Assembly: GCA_947164985.1 (NCBI GenBank)
Contig: CAMUYI010000002.1
Coordinates: forward strand, 1-64,000
Source: an uncultured Bacteroidales bacterium
GTDB taxonomy: Bacteria > Bacteroidota > Bacteroidia > Bacteroidales > Paludibacteraceae
DNA: 64,000 nt
Reading direction: 5' to 3'
This document shows, piece by piece, positions 7,373 to 16,001 of this stretch (positions are counted from its first letter, which is position 1; the number at the start of each line of letters is the position of its first letter). The notes under the pieces were generated by a model. That model was not told the DNA's origin and did not search any database. It saw only the letters and a program-made list of their open reading frames with translations. The translations under genes and the position numbers were made by a program.

Positions 7373-7813
7373 ATGCCCACAACCCATGAAATAGAACGTC
7401 ATCCGTTGCAACCGACTCAACTGAAAAGAATCGAGGTGGTTGCTGCGGTGATCTTTGATGAGCAGGGGCGGATCTTTGCTACGCAACGGGGATATGGCGA
7501 GTGGAAGGATTGGTGGGAGTTTCCCGGGGGAAAGATCGAAGACGGAGAAACACCCCAGCAAGCCTTGCATCGTGAGATTCACGAGGAGTTAGATGCCGAG
7601 ATAGAGGTTGGTGAACTGATACAAACTATCGACTACGACTATCCGAACTTCCATCTGACGATGCATTGTTTCAAGTGCCGCTTGGCCGATAACCACGTTA
7701 CGCTTTTGGAGCACGAAGCTGCTAAATGGCTCAAACCGGAAGAACTTAATTCCGTTAATTGGCTCCCTGCCGACGAAGATCTCATCGCAGAATTGGCTTG
7801 TTCCAACTCATAG
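7373..7813 (+). CDS. mutT: NUDIX hydrolase, MutT-like (8-oxo-dGTP diphosphatase)
   Basis: A 146-residue MutT-like protein expected to hydrolyse oxidised nucleotides such as 8-oxo-dGTP. The NUDIX box GGKIEDGETPQQALHREIHE is complete, followed by ELDAEI. WWEFPGGK before it and the C-terminal WLPADEDLI are typical of MutT. The ATG at 7373 is preferred to the one at 7304, which lies upstream of the -33 element. The phosphatase gene follows after 12 bp, probably in the same transcript. Confidence 0.92.
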   Translation: MPTTHEIERHPLQPTQLKRIEVVAAVIFDEQGRIFATQRGYGEWKDWWEFPGGKIEDGETPQQALHREIHEELDAEIEVGELIQTIDYDYPNFHLTMHCFKCRLADNHVTLLEHEAAKWLKPEELNSVNWLPADEDLIAELACSNS

Positions 7814-7825
7814 TAAATCAACAAT

Positions 7826-8317
7826 ATGACGAAGATACTTTTTATATGTCACGGTAATATCTGCCGATCACCGATGGCCGAGTTTATCATGAAGCACTTA
7901 GTCGCTCAAGCCGGTCGAACTGCTGACTTCGAGATAGCTTCAGCAGCCGTGTCCACGGAAGAGATTGGCAACGACATCTATCCTCCTGCTAAGCGGATGT
8001 TGGTCTCTAAGAATATCTCGTTTGAGCATCGTGCCGCACGTCAGATGACGCGTGCCGACTATGCCTACTATGACCATATTGTCTGCATGGACCAGAGTAA
8101 TCTGCGTTGGATGAAATATATCACCGGTTTAGAACCGGAGCAAGATATCCATTCGGGTAGTACAGACCACAAAGTGTCGCTCATGATGGCATGGGCAGGG
8201 AAGAGTAGGGACGTGGCTGATCCCTGGTACACAGGAGACTTTACCAAGGCCTACGACGATATCCTCGAAGGTTGTCAAGGAATGTTAAGCACCGATGAGT
8301 ACAATGATGTGCTATAG
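7826..8317 (+). CDS. low-molecular-weight protein tyrosine phosphatase
   Basis: A 163-residue LMW-PTP. The active-site loop CHGNICRS occupies residues 8-15 with nucleophile Cys8 and Arg14, and the general acid Asp lies in the C-terminal ADPWYTGDF segment. Such enzymes often act on surface-polysaccharide tyrosine kinases, but this gene is far from the polysaccharide locus and is co-transcribed with mutT, so a housekeeping role is equally possible. Its stop overlaps that of the convergent gene in CTATAG. Confidence 0.93.
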   Translation: MTKILFICHGNICRSPMAEFIMKHLVAQAGRTADFEIASAAVSTEEIGNDIYPPAKRMLVSKNISFEHRAARQMTRADYAYYDHIVCMDQSNLRWMKYITGLEPEQDIHSGSTDHKVSLMMAWAGKSRDVADPWYTGDFTKAYDDILEGCQGMLSTDEYNDVL

Positions 8318-8752
8318 CTTCCCTGCTATTTTCTCCAGATAGAGTTGGTCCGTTTCGTCGAAGGCGTTGAAGTCGGTACTGTCGATGTCAAGGACAGCAA
8401 CTACTTGTCCGTCATGCAGAATCGGCACAACTATCTCGCTATTGGAAGAGGACGAACATGCGATATGTCCGGGGAAGTCATGGACATTCGGCACAATGAC
8501 GGTTTCGGCGCGTTGCCAAGCCGTGCCACAGACACCTTTACCATACGGGATACGCGTGCATGCGATAGGACCTTGGAACGGACCCAGCACGAGTTGTTGC
8601 CCTTCCACCCGATAGAAACCCGTCCACCAGAAGCCGAAGGCTTCGTGCAAAGCAGCAGCCACGTTTGCCATGTTGGCAACCGGGTCTGATTCTCCGGCTA
8701 TCAGCGATTCAATCTGTGGAAGCAGGGTTTGGTATGTTTCGATTTTGCTCAT
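8312..8752 (-). CDS. msrC: GAF-domain free methionine-(R)-sulfoxide reductase
   Basis: A 146-residue GAF-fold enzyme that reduces free methionine-R-sulfoxide. Family cysteines are in GPIACTRIPYGKGVCGTAW and FPGHIACSS, followed by EIVVPI and VLDIDS. The start at 8752 is chosen because its ATG overlaps the TGA of the upstream lipoprotein gene (TCAT at 8749-8752) and MSKIETY is the usual N terminus. It is the last gene of a leftward MATE-lipoprotein-msrC unit and converges on the phosphatase gene with a shared 6-bp stop. Confidence 0.9.
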   Translation of the reverse strand: MSKIETYQTLLPQIESLIAGESDPVANMANVAAALHEAFGFWWTGFYRVEGQQLVLGPFQGPIACTRIPYGKGVCGTAWQRAETVIVPNVHDFPGHIACSSSSNSEIVVPILHDGQVVAVLDIDSTDFNAFDETDQLYLEKIAGKL

Positions 8753-9660
8753 AGTTCTAATTCTTTTGCCTCCCAACCGAAGTCCTGATAATAATGTACG
8801 TTTAAGCCGTTTTGCTGCACGTACTCGGTTAGTTGTTCGCGACGAACGGCTTCACGTACGGACTCATTGGCGTGCATATTCATGAAGATATCGAGATAGT
8901 CGCCGAAGATCCGTTTGGCAGTCGGCATGAACCGAGAACCGTCTTCTACACGCTCAAAATCAATGACTTGCGGTTGGTTATTTGCGTAAGTAAGCGTCAT
9001 CATTCCCGGATGGCTACCACCGGAAACCGTCTTGAGTGTGTCTCCTTCAACTTTGTACCAAAACACCCAGAAATCACCCCACACGCACGAATCTTCCTCG
9101 TGAGCAATAAGCAGCGCCGGAACACAAAGCTCACCTTGCAGGTAGTATGGAGCTATTTCACGGAGCAGATAGTCGCTTATCGCTTGACGAACCGCTTGCT
9201 CCTTGCGGTTGTTGGCAATATAGCGGATACAATCAGCTTTGTGGTCGTCAAAATCGGATAGCAACCATTGGCCATTGATCAATTCCATCGATAGGATATG
9301 ATTGTCGCAGATAGTGGCTTGCGCATGTGTGGCATCTTGCTGCTCCACACGCTGCACCTCGCAGGGAGTAATCGCCAAGGGAGTGCCATCGTCTGTCACG
9401 AACCAGTAGTTGTATTCATGATCCATCGCTTCGTGTTGCGGCAGCCGATAGAACATCGTGTCGAGCACCGCATAGAAATCCGGTGTCATGTAGTCGCGCG
9501 ACTTCTCCAGCAACTCATGATCAGGGATATATGCACACAACTCAGCAGCTCGTTCTTCGAGCGTCTGGGACTTCTGACATGCCGCAAGAAGTACGGCCAA
9601 CAAGGTATAAAATAGAATTCGTTTCTTAGTCATAAAGGCACGATTAACTACGTTCTTCAT
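8749..9660 (-). CDS. putative lipoprotein of unknown function
   Basis: A 303-residue protein starting with a signal peptide and lipobox (TLLAVLLAAC; Cys near residue 28), so it is likely anchored in the outer or inner membrane. The mature part resembles no family I can name with confidence; it contains repeated beta-rich segments such as YNYWFVTDDGTPLAITP and DFWVFWYKVEGDTLKTVSGG. An internal ATG at 9633 (MTKKRIL) would give a shorter, more typical signal peptide. The start is 1 nt after the MATE stop. Confidence 0.75.
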   Translation of the reverse strand: MKNVVNRAFMTKKRILFYTLLAVLLAACQKSQTLEERAAELCAYIPDHELLEKSRDYMTPDFYAVLDTMFYRLPQHEAMDHEYNYWFVTDDGTPLAITPCEVQRVEQQDATHAQATICDNHILSMELINGQWLLSDFDDHKADCIRYIANNRKEQAVRQAISDYLLREIAPYYLQGELCVPALLIAHEEDSCVWGDFWVFWYKVEGDTLKTVSGGSHPGMMTLTYANNQPQVIDFERVEDGSRFMPTAKRIFGDYLDIFMNMHANESVREAVRREQLTEYVQQNGLNVHYYQDFGWEAKELEL

Positions 9661-9661
9661 A

Positions 9662-11074
9662 TCAATCTACTTCGTCTAATCCATTAAACTTCAATCGTTT
9701 CATTTGTCTATGGAACCGCACATGGAAGAGGACTGCAGGGATAGCCAACGCGATGACAAACGCTATCCACATACCTTTGGCTCCAAGACCCATCGGGAAC
9801 GTGAGTGCGAGACCCAAGGGCAGCGCCACACCGATATAGGCGAATAAGGCGATTCGCATCGGTACACGCACATCCTGGATGCCGCGAAGCATGGCAGCAC
9901 CGATACATTGCAACCCGTCCGCGTATTGGAGCGTTCCGGCTATGATGAGTAGCGTCGAAGCGATAGGCACCACTTCCGGATCACTCGTGAAGATATACGG
10001 GATGACGTTGCGTCCGAGGATCATGATAGCCGCACCAATCGTGTTCATCAGCAGACACAGGTGCACGGACGCGTGACTCGCCATACGCACGGCTTGCAGG
10101 TCGCCTTTGCCCAGTTGGTGCGAGACGCGGATGGTGGTTGCCGAACCGATACCGAGCGCCAACATAAACGTCAGATCGGCCATCTGGTTCGCGATATGGT
10201 GAGCAGCCAGGGACTCCTTGCTTATCCATCCGATGATGACGAACGAAGCCGTGAATAGGAAGGCTTCCGCAAAGGACTGCAAACCAATCGGCATGCCTAT
10301 CGTGAGCAGATGTTCTACTTCGCGACGGGTGATTAGATTCCGACGCATAGACGTGAGATACCGTCGCCAATCAGCCTTGCAAAGCATCGCGATGAAGAAA
10401 CAAACCGGCATGAGACATCGTGCAATGAGCGATGCCCATCCTGCACCTTCTGCTCCCATTGCTTGGAAACCCCAATGACCATAGATGAGCACCCAGTTCA
10501 GCAAGATATTCAGCAAGTTACAACCGATGGTGATGAGCATGGCGATGGTCGTGTTGCCGAGTCCTTCGAGGAACTGTTTGCTGAACGTAAACAGCAGAAA
10601 TGGCACGATAGAGAGCACGATGAGGATGTAATAGGGCCGTGCGCATGTGACGACTTCGGGTTCTTGTCCGAACGCGTCCAGAAAACCGATACACGGAGCC
10701 AACAGCGCCAACGACAGGATGCTCATCAAAACCGTGAACACCAGGCCGTTCGTTAGGTACGACGTGATCTGCTCGTGCTTATGCGCAATCTCTTCGTCCG
10801 TGGTGCCGGCCTTTAGCAGTTTTTCGAGTCGTCCGTGGACGTGTCCGACAAGCGGAGTGATGCCCATGAGTGCTCCCATCGCGAACACCATCACCGTGAA
10901 AAACAACGCATTGGAGAAACTGACAGCAGCCAAGTCCGTCGTGCCGTAATGCCCCACCATGACCGAGTCAGCAAGTCCCACCAACGCGGCTCCAAACTGC
11001 GTCAGCATGACCGGAAACGCCAACTTCAAGTTGCGCTTGTAGTACGGATAATATGCTCGAAACGAATAACTCAT
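9662..11074 (-). CDS. MATE-family multidrug efflux transporter
   Basis: About 470 residues with twelve hydrophobic segments; NorM-like Na+ or H+ coupled exporter in the inner membrane. Family segments include AFPVMLTQFGAALVGLADSVMVG at the N terminus and PIGLQSFAEAFLF at the start of the second half. The start is the ATG at 11072-11074 (MSYSFRAYYP), because the -7 box of its promoter lies at 11088-11096 and the longer frame begins upstream of it. It is not near enough to the polysaccharide genes to be taken as a Wzx flippase. Confidence 0.93.
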   Translation of the reverse strand: MSYSFRAYYPYYKRNLKLAFPVMLTQFGAALVGLADSVMVGHYGTTDLAAVSFSNALFFTVMVFAMGALMGITPLVGHVHGRLEKLLKAGTTDEEIAHKHEQITSYLTNGLVFTVLMSILSLALLAPCIGFLDAFGQEPEVVTCARPYYILIVLSIVPFLLFTFSKQFLEGLGNTTIAMLITIGCNLLNILLNWVLIYGHWGFQAMGAEGAGWASLIARCLMPVCFFIAMLCKADWRRYLTSMRRNLITRREVEHLLTIGMPIGLQSFAEAFLFTASFVIIGWISKESLAAHHIANQMADLTFMLALGIGSATTIRVSHQLGKGDLQAVRMASHASVHLCLLMNTIGAAIMILGRNVIPYIFTSDPEVVPIASTLLIIAGTLQYADGLQCIGAAMLRGIQDVRVPMRIALFAYIGVALPLGLALTFPMGLGAKGMWIAFVIALAIPAVLFHVRFHRQMKRLKFNGLDEVD

Positions 11075-11087
11075 CCTAAAATTCCGT

Positions 11088-11119
11088 GCAAAGGTACACA
11101 AAAATTTGCACATATCAAA
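11088..11119 (-). promoter_or_regulatory. promoter of the MATE-lipoprotein-msrC unit
   Basis: Bottom-strand TTTG (11119-11116) and TACCTTTGC (11096-11088), gap 19 bp. The box ends 14 nt before the ATG. Confidence 0.8.
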
Positions 11120-11145
11120 AAATTTGTTAAAATTTAATTGTAATA

Positions 11146-11178
11146 CTTGCATATTTAGAAAATTTTAACTAATTTTGC
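11146..11178 (+). promoter_or_regulatory. promoter of the HAD-HD, ybaK, pfkB unit
   Basis: CTTG (11146-11149) and TAATTTTGC (11170-11178), gap 20 bp. It diverges from the MATE promoter; the ATG at 11195 follows the box by 16 nt. Confidence 0.75.
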
Positions 11179-11194
11179 GGCAAATTTGAAGGAC

Positions 11195-12463
11195 ATGACG
11201 ATTATTTTTGACTTGGACGGAACGCTGCTCAACACGATTGATGACTTGGGGTATGCGTGCAATTATGCGCTGGAGCAAACAGGTTACCCGACGCATCCGA
11301 TTGCGGACTACCCACGGATGGTAGGCAACGGAATCAATAATCTCATTCGTCGTGCTTTACCGGAATCCGAGCGGACAGAAGAGAACATCCTACGCGTACG
11401 CGCGCATTTCGTACCTTATTATAATGACCACAACTGCGACTACACGCGTCCGTACGAAGGCATTCCCGAGTTATTGGCGACACTCAAAGCGCAGGGCCAT
11501 CAAATGGCTGTGGCCAGTAACAAGTACCAGGCTGCCACAGAGAAAATCGTCAATCATTTCTTTCCCGGTGTTTTTGATGTCATCTTTGGCGAACGCGAAG
11601 GCATCGAACGCAAACCAAATCCCCAAATCGTTTACGATATCCTTTCAACTTTCAACTATAAACTAGACGACTTCTCTCAACTCTCATCTCTAAACTCTCA
11701 ACTAATCTATGTTGGTGACAGCCTCGTCGATCGAGATACGGCCGCTAACGCGAATGTGCCATTTGTGGCATGCTCGTGGGGGTTCGTGTCGCGCGAAACA
11801 CTAATCGAGAATAGTGTGGGACGTATCATCGATAAACCTGAAGAACTGCTTTTGGACGTTTATATCCAGCAAGAAATACTGCCGCAGTATGATGCTTTCG
11901 ATGGAGGACACAAGCGGGATCATGCCGAGACAGTCATCCGTGAAAGCCTCAAATTAGCTCGTGCTTATGATGCCAACGAGACCATGGCATATGTCATTGC
12001 TGCGTACCATGATTTAGGATTGAAATTTGATCGGGAGAAGCATCATATCCATTCCGGTGAGATCCTTATGGCAGATGAGAATATACGGAAATGGTTCACT
12101 CCAGAGCAGGTAATGACCATGCGAGATGCGGTGGAAGATCATCGTGCAAGCGGCAAGAACCCTCCGCGAACGATCTATGGAGCGATTGTGGCTGAAGCCG
12201 ATCGGCAGATTGATCCGCTTACCGTCGTGCATCGTACTATGGCATATAGTCTCAAACTGCTTCCCGATGCCGATTTTGAGACGCTCTACCAACGCAGCCT
12301 CGATCATCTTCACGAGAAATATGCGGAAGGAGGATACCTAAAACTTTGGTTGAATAGCGAACGAAATGTCCAAGGACTTGAACAACTCCGTGCGCTCATC
12401 CATAATGAACCCGAACTGCGGAACTTATGCCACGAATGGTTTGACAATCAACGAAATTACTAA
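11195..12463 (+). CDS. HAD phosphatase fused to an HD domain
   Basis: About 422 residues. The N-terminal half is a phosphoglycolate-phosphatase-like HAD domain: FDLDGTLLNT (motif I), VASNKYQAAT (motif II), RKPNPQIV (motif III) and YVGDSLVDRDTA (motif IV). The C-terminal part (about 235-420) is an HD domain with HKRDHAETV and AAYHDLG supplying metal-binding His/Asp residues. The two halves may act on the same phosphorylated small molecule, but no substrate is shown. Between motifs III and IV the protein has extra serine/leucine-rich residues encoded by a heptamer array. The ATG at 11195 is used rather than the TTG at 11186. Two genes follow within 2 bp each. Confidence 0.85.
   Translation: MTIIFDLDGTLLNTIDDLGYACNYALEQTGYPTHPIADYPRMVGNGINNLIRRALPESERTEENILRVRAHFVPYYNDHNCDYTRPYEGIPELLATLKAQGHQMAVASNKYQAATEKIVNHFFPGVFDVIFGEREGIERKPNPQIVYDILSTFNYKLDDFSQLSSLNSQLIYVGDSLVDRDTAANANVPFVACSWGFVSRETLIENSVGRIIDKPEELLLDVYIQQEILPQYDAFDGGHKRDHAETVIRESLKLARAYDANETMAYVIAAYHDLGLKFDREKHHIHSGEILMADENIRKWFTPEQVMTMRDAVEDHRASGKNPPRTIYGAIVAEADRQIDPLTVVHRTMAYSLKLLPDADFETLYQRSLDHLHEKYAEGGYLKLWLNSERNVQGLEQLRALIHNEPELRNLCHEWFDNQRNY
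11643..11708. repeat. heptamer array inside the HAD-HD gene
   Basis: Units TTTCAAC, TTTCAAC, TATAAAC at 11643-11663, then CTCTCAA, CTCTCAT, CTCTAAA, CTCTCAA, CTAATCT at 11674-11708. Translated as LSTFNYKL and SQLSSLNSQLI, lengthening the HAD domain between motifs III and IV by roughly ten residues. Confidence 0.8.
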
Positions 12464-12464
12464 T

Positions 12465-13034
12465 ATGAATAACTACGAAACAATCGTGCCCCAAAGGGGC
12501 TTAGACTTTATATCCGATCGCCAAGAGAAGGTACTGCGCTATTTGGAGGACCACAATATCCCCTTCACGACCTACAATCATCCGGAAGGCAAGACGATTG
12601 AGGAAGCCAAACGGTGGTGGCACGACGACGGGAGTGTGCATTGCAAGAACATCTTCATGCGCAATCATAAAGGCGACCAACACTACCTCATCTGCTTCCC
12701 GTGCGACTATGATTTGGCGATTCATGATATCGAACATTGGCTCAAAGACGTCCTCGTTTCGCAAGGCCTCAAGGCTCCCGGTAAACTATCTTTTGCTTCT
12801 CCGGAACGAATGATGAAGTACCTGGGTCTCGAACCCGGAAGTGTCAGCCCTTTCGGACTCATCAACGACACCGAACATCATGTGATTCTGTTCTTAGACA
12901 GCCGCTTAAAGGATGCCGAATCCCTGAGTTTCCATCCGAACGATTGTCGGGGTACAGTGGTGATTAGTCAAGCCGCTTTTCAGCAATACCTGTCCTGCGT
13001 AGGCAATAAAGTTGAATATATAACAACTTGTTAA
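12465..13034 (+). CDS. YbaK/ProX-like aminoacyl-tRNA deacylase
   Basis: About 189 residues of the YbaK/ProX family that hydrolyse mischarged prolyl-tRNA in trans. Marks are YNHPEGKTIEEAKRWW, CKNIFMRNHKGDQHYL with the catalytic lysine region, and FGLINDTEHHVILFLD. The start at 12465 (MNNYETIVPQ), one base after the HAD-HD stop, is preferred to an in-frame ATG inside the upstream gene. Located in the cytoplasm; co-transcribed with the HAD-HD and PfkB genes. Confidence 0.88.
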   Translation: MNNYETIVPQRGLDFISDRQEKVLRYLEDHNIPFTTYNHPEGKTIEEAKRWWHDDGSVHCKNIFMRNHKGDQHYLICFPCDYDLAIHDIEHWLKDVLVSQGLKAPGKLSFASPERMMKYLGLEPGSVSPFGLINDTEHHVILFLDSRLKDAESLSFHPNDCRGTVVISQAAFQQYLSCVGNKVEYITTC

Positions 13035-13035
13035 T

Positions 13036-13947
13036 ATGCAACGTGTTATCGGAATAGGAGAAACGGTACTGGACATCTTGTTCAAGAATGACCAGCCGCA
13101 AAAAGCCGTTCCAGGAGGTTCGACGTTCAATAGCATCGTGTCGCTCGGTCGTGCCGGTGTGCCATGCGCGATGATTACCCAGACGGGGTCTGACCATATT
13201 GGAGATATGATCTGCGAATTCCTACGCAAGAATGGCGTTTCCGATGAGTTCGTTTGCCGACATCCGAACACCAAGTCACATATTACGCTGGCCTTCCTCA
13301 ACGAACACAATGACGCTCAGTATGAGTTCTACAAGGACCACAAGAGGGACTTGCTGGATATCCCGTTGCCGCAGATCACAGCCGATGATATCGTCCTTTT
13401 CGGTTCTTTTTTTGCCATCAATCCCGTCATTCGTCCTGTCACACGCAAACTCATCACAGAAGCTCACGAAGCCGGAGCATGGCTCTATTATGACGTCAAT
13501 TTTCGCAAGAATCATATCGCGGAATTACCGTCTATTCTGCCGAATATCGAAGAGAACATGCGGCTTGCGTCTGTCGTGCGTGGTTCAATGGAAGATTTTG
13601 ATTATCTCTTTGGTTTACAAGACACTGACGCCATCTACGAACGTGTTCGTTCCCTCTGTTCCACACTCATTCTAACCGACGGAGCACGATCCATTCGTGT
13701 CTATTCGCCTACAGGTTGCGAGACCTATCCCGTGGCCCAAATCGAAACTGTCAGTACCGTCGGAGCCGGAGATAATTTCAATGCCGGTTACATCTATGCC
13801 AAACTGCGTGGCATCGACGACCAATCGGCTCGTATCGCCATGGCCCAACGCTGGAGCCAAGACGTCTGCCAACAGATAGGCAATAACATCAGCGACGCCT
13901 TAGTGGAGCAACTGAAAAGCACCCAATGCCTTGGAACCGGTGATTAG
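13036..13947 (+). CDS. PfkB-family carbohydrate kinase
   Basis: A 303-residue ribokinase-fold sugar kinase. The N-terminal GGSTFNSIVSLGRAG glycine-rich motif and the C-terminal VGAGDNFNAGYIYA motif with the catalytic Asp are both intact. The family phosphorylates fructose, ribose, adenosine and similar substrates; the VPGGSTFN context is closest to fructokinase-like members but this is not decisive. It starts 2 bp after the YbaK gene and ends the operon. The following 165 bp (13948-14112) hold only the next promoter and leader. Confidence 0.9.
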   Translation: MQRVIGIGETVLDILFKNDQPQKAVPGGSTFNSIVSLGRAGVPCAMITQTGSDHIGDMICEFLRKNGVSDEFVCRHPNTKSHITLAFLNEHNDAQYEFYKDHKRDLLDIPLPQITADDIVLFGSFFAINPVIRPVTRKLITEAHEAGAWLYYDVNFRKNHIAELPSILPNIEENMRLASVVRGSMEDFDYLFGLQDTDAIYERVRSLCSTLILTDGARSIRVYSPTGCETYPVAQIETVSTVGAGDNFNAGYIYAKLRGIDDQSARIAMAQRWSQDVCQQIGNNISDALVEQLKSTQCLGTGD

Positions 13948-14026
13948 TCAGGAAACGATTGAATACTCGAATAATCCCCGATTTTCGTTACAAAATCAAC
14001 ATTTTTGAAAGATTTTCCCATATATA

Positions 14027-14059
14027 TTTGCATATGTGGGATTTTTTTTGTACTTTTGC
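14027..14059 (+). promoter_or_regulatory. promoter of the DUF1703 ATPase gene
   Basis: TTTG (14027-14030, in TTTGCATAT) and TACTTTTGC (14051-14059) with a 20-bp gap, preceded by a weak CCCA/TGGG hairpin and a run of eight T. The promoter and leader resemble those at 43150-43220. Confidence 0.8.
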
Positions 14060-14071
14060 AGCCGGTTTCCT

Positions 14072-14103
14072 TGTGCGCATACATATGCATATACGTACGT
14101 ACA
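14072..14103 (+). other. 32-nt alternating purine-pyrimidine tract in a leader
   Basis: Every base from 14072 to 14103 alternates pyrimidine and purine without a break, beginning TGTGCGCATA and ending near GTACGTACA. Such DNA can adopt the Z form. It is transcribed, lying between the -7 box and the start codon. The two anchors GTGCGCATA and GTACGTA recur in the leader of the gene at 43222. Confidence 0.7.
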
Positions 14104-14112
14104 AGGGCACTA

Positions 14113-15996
14113 ATGCAAAACATAGCAACAATGGATTTACAAAGTCTGCCAATAGGAGATCAAGGATTTGCGAGCCTCAGAGGTGATAACTACCTATATG
14201 TCGACAAAACCGAACTGATCTATCGTATGATTCAGAAGGGGAAATTCTACTTCCTCTCCCGTCCGCGTCGTTTCGGTAAGTCGCTCCTCCTTAGCACCAT
14301 CGAAGCTTTCTTCCTCGGCAAACGGGAGCTCTTCAATGGCTTGTATATCGCCAATCAAGAGCAGGAATGGGTCGAGCATCCGGTGCTGCATCTGGATTTT
14401 AGCACGCAAAACTACAAGTCGGAGCAGAACGTGTACAACATTCTCAACGATTTCCTGGATGAGTATGAGGCGAAGTACGGCCGTAAGGAAGGCGAGACGG
14501 ATGTGGCTTTGCGCTTCAAGTGGCTAGTCCGTAATGCGTATGAGAAGACTGGACAGCGTGTGGTGATATTGGTGGATGAATATGACAAACCGTTGTTGGA
14601 ATCGATAGAAAATCCGGAACTACAAGAGCAATATCGTGGCATATTGCGTGGGTTCTACGCAGTTTTGAAGGCGATGGGGCAGTACATCCGTTTTGCACTG
14701 CTCACCGGCATCACCAAGTTCAGCAAAGTTAGTATCTTCAGTGACCTAAACAACCTCAACGACATCTCTCGCGATTGGGACTATGCTTCAATATGCGGCA
14801 TCACGGATAATGAAGTGGACAGCGTATTGGCTCCCTATATCCAGCGGTATGCAGACGAGAAAAACCTTTCGTACGATGCAGTGCGTGAGGATCTTCGTCG
14901 CATGTACGATGGGTATCATTTTGCGGCAGACACTCCGGGTTTGTACAATCCGTTCAGCTTGATGTGCGCATTGTCCAAAAGAGCAATGGACGGGTATTGG
15001 TTTGATTCCGGCACTCCGACAATGCTCGTGGAGATGCTGAGGCGCAAACACTATGCCTTGCCTACCTTTGAGGAACCGGTTAGCGCGATGAAACTGGACA
15101 ACAAGACAGGAGATAGCGATAGTATCATGCCGTTGTTGTACCAAAGCGGCTACTTGTCGATAGATCGGATGAGCGATGACGGACGTTATTGGCTGACGTT
15201 CCCAAATGATGAAGTGCGGGAAGGATTCTTCGAGTTCCTGCTTCCATACTATGCTACAGTTCCCAATAACGATGCAAAAATAGCAATCAGCGATTTCGTC
15301 AAAGATATACTTGATGGCAATGCCGAACAATTCCTCCAACGCCTTCAGTCTTTCTTTGCCGACTTCCAATATGATGCGCAAACGACTCCGGAAACTCACT
15401 TCCGTAACGTCCTCTATATCCTTTGCAAACTGATGGGTCTGCAAGTCGATGCCGAATACCAAACCTCTGATGGCCGTATCGACTTACTTCTCCGTACCGA
15501 CAAGTTCGTTTATGTCATCGAGTGCAAGATCGACTCCACAGCTCGCATCGCCCTTGACCAAATCAAATCCAAAGAGTACGCACTCCCCTGGTCCCTCGAT
15601 AACCGCGAGATGATTCTTGTTGGTATCAACTTCTCGACAAAGACTCGCAGACCGGACGATTGGCTCATCGAACGTGCTGATGGTTCCATTATCGAAGGTG
15701 GAAAGAACGTAAGGGAACAAGTAAGGGAACAAGAAGGGGAACAAGTAAAGAAACAAGTAAAGGAGCAAGTAAAAAAACTCGTTTTGGCTCTAGGAAAGGA
15801 TACTAAGAAGCGCGAAGAACTGATGCAGTTATTGCAATTAGCTGGTAGAAGGAACTTTAAGCAGAACTATATAGATCCCTCGATTGATGAGGGGTATATG
15901 GCTATGTTATATCCCGAAGCGCCTAATCGTAAAGACCAAGCATACTATCTAACCGATAAAGGCTTAGCACTACTGGCTGAATTGACTAAAGAGTGA
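14113..15996 (+). CDS. AAA-ATPase-like protein with PD-(D/E)XK nuclease domain (DUF1703 type)
   Basis: About 627 residues. The N-terminal ATPase part has SRPRRFGKS (near residues 49-57) and ILVDEYDKP (Walker B). The C-terminal DUF1703 part has GRIDLLLRTDKFVYVIECK, a PD-(D/E)XK nuclease core. Then comes a Lys/Glu/Gln linker made of six 12-bp repeats, and a C-terminal winged-helix-like segment (RNFKQNYIDPSIDEGYMAM). The family is abundant in Bacteroidota and its role is not established; mobile-element or defence links have been suggested. The ATG at 14113 follows the leader; 14131 is an alternative. The downstream GxxExxY gene is another PD-(D/E)XK family. Confidence 0.88.
   Translation: MQNIATMDLQSLPIGDQGFASLRGDNYLYVDKTELIYRMIQKGKFYFLSRPRRFGKSLLLSTIEAFFLGKRELFNGLYIANQEQEWVEHPVLHLDFSTQNYKSEQNVYNILNDFLDEYEAKYGRKEGETDVALRFKWLVRNAYEKTGQRVVILVDEYDKPLLESIENPELQEQYRGILRGFYAVLKAMGQYIRFALLTGITKFSKVSIFSDLNNLNDISRDWDYASICGITDNEVDSVLAPYIQRYADEKNLSYDAVREDLRRMYDGYHFAADTPGLYNPFSLMCALSKRAMDGYWFDSGTPTMLVEMLRRKHYALPTFEEPVSAMKLDNKTGDSDSIMPLLYQSGYLSIDRMSDDGRYWLTFPNDEVREGFFEFLLPYYATVPNNDAKIAISDFVKDILDGNAEQFLQRLQSFFADFQYDAQTTPETHFRNVLYILCKLMGLQVDAEYQTSDGRIDLLLRTDKFVYVIECKIDSTARIALDQIKSKEYALPWSLDNREMILVGINFSTKTRRPDDWLIERADGSIIEGGKNVREQVREQEGEQVKKQVKEQVKKLVLALGKDTKKREELMQLLQLAGRRNFKQNYIDPSIDEGYMAMLYPEAPNRKDQAYYLTDKGLALLAELTKE
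15709..15780 (+). repeat. six 12-bp tandem repeats in coding sequence
   Basis: Units of the type GTAAGGGAACAA run from 15709 to 15780 and encode VREQ, VREQ, EGEQ, VKKQ, VKEQ, VKKL. Copy number changes keep the frame, so the linker between nuclease and winged-helix parts can vary in length. Confidence 0.9.
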
Positions 15997-16001
15997 TAAT
16001 G

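Noticed and set aside
9662..11074. MATE protein as the Wzx flippase of the polysaccharide locus
   Set aside because: It is read leftward, has its own promoter, lies 6 kb away behind unrelated genes and has NorM-like rather than Wzx-like motifs.
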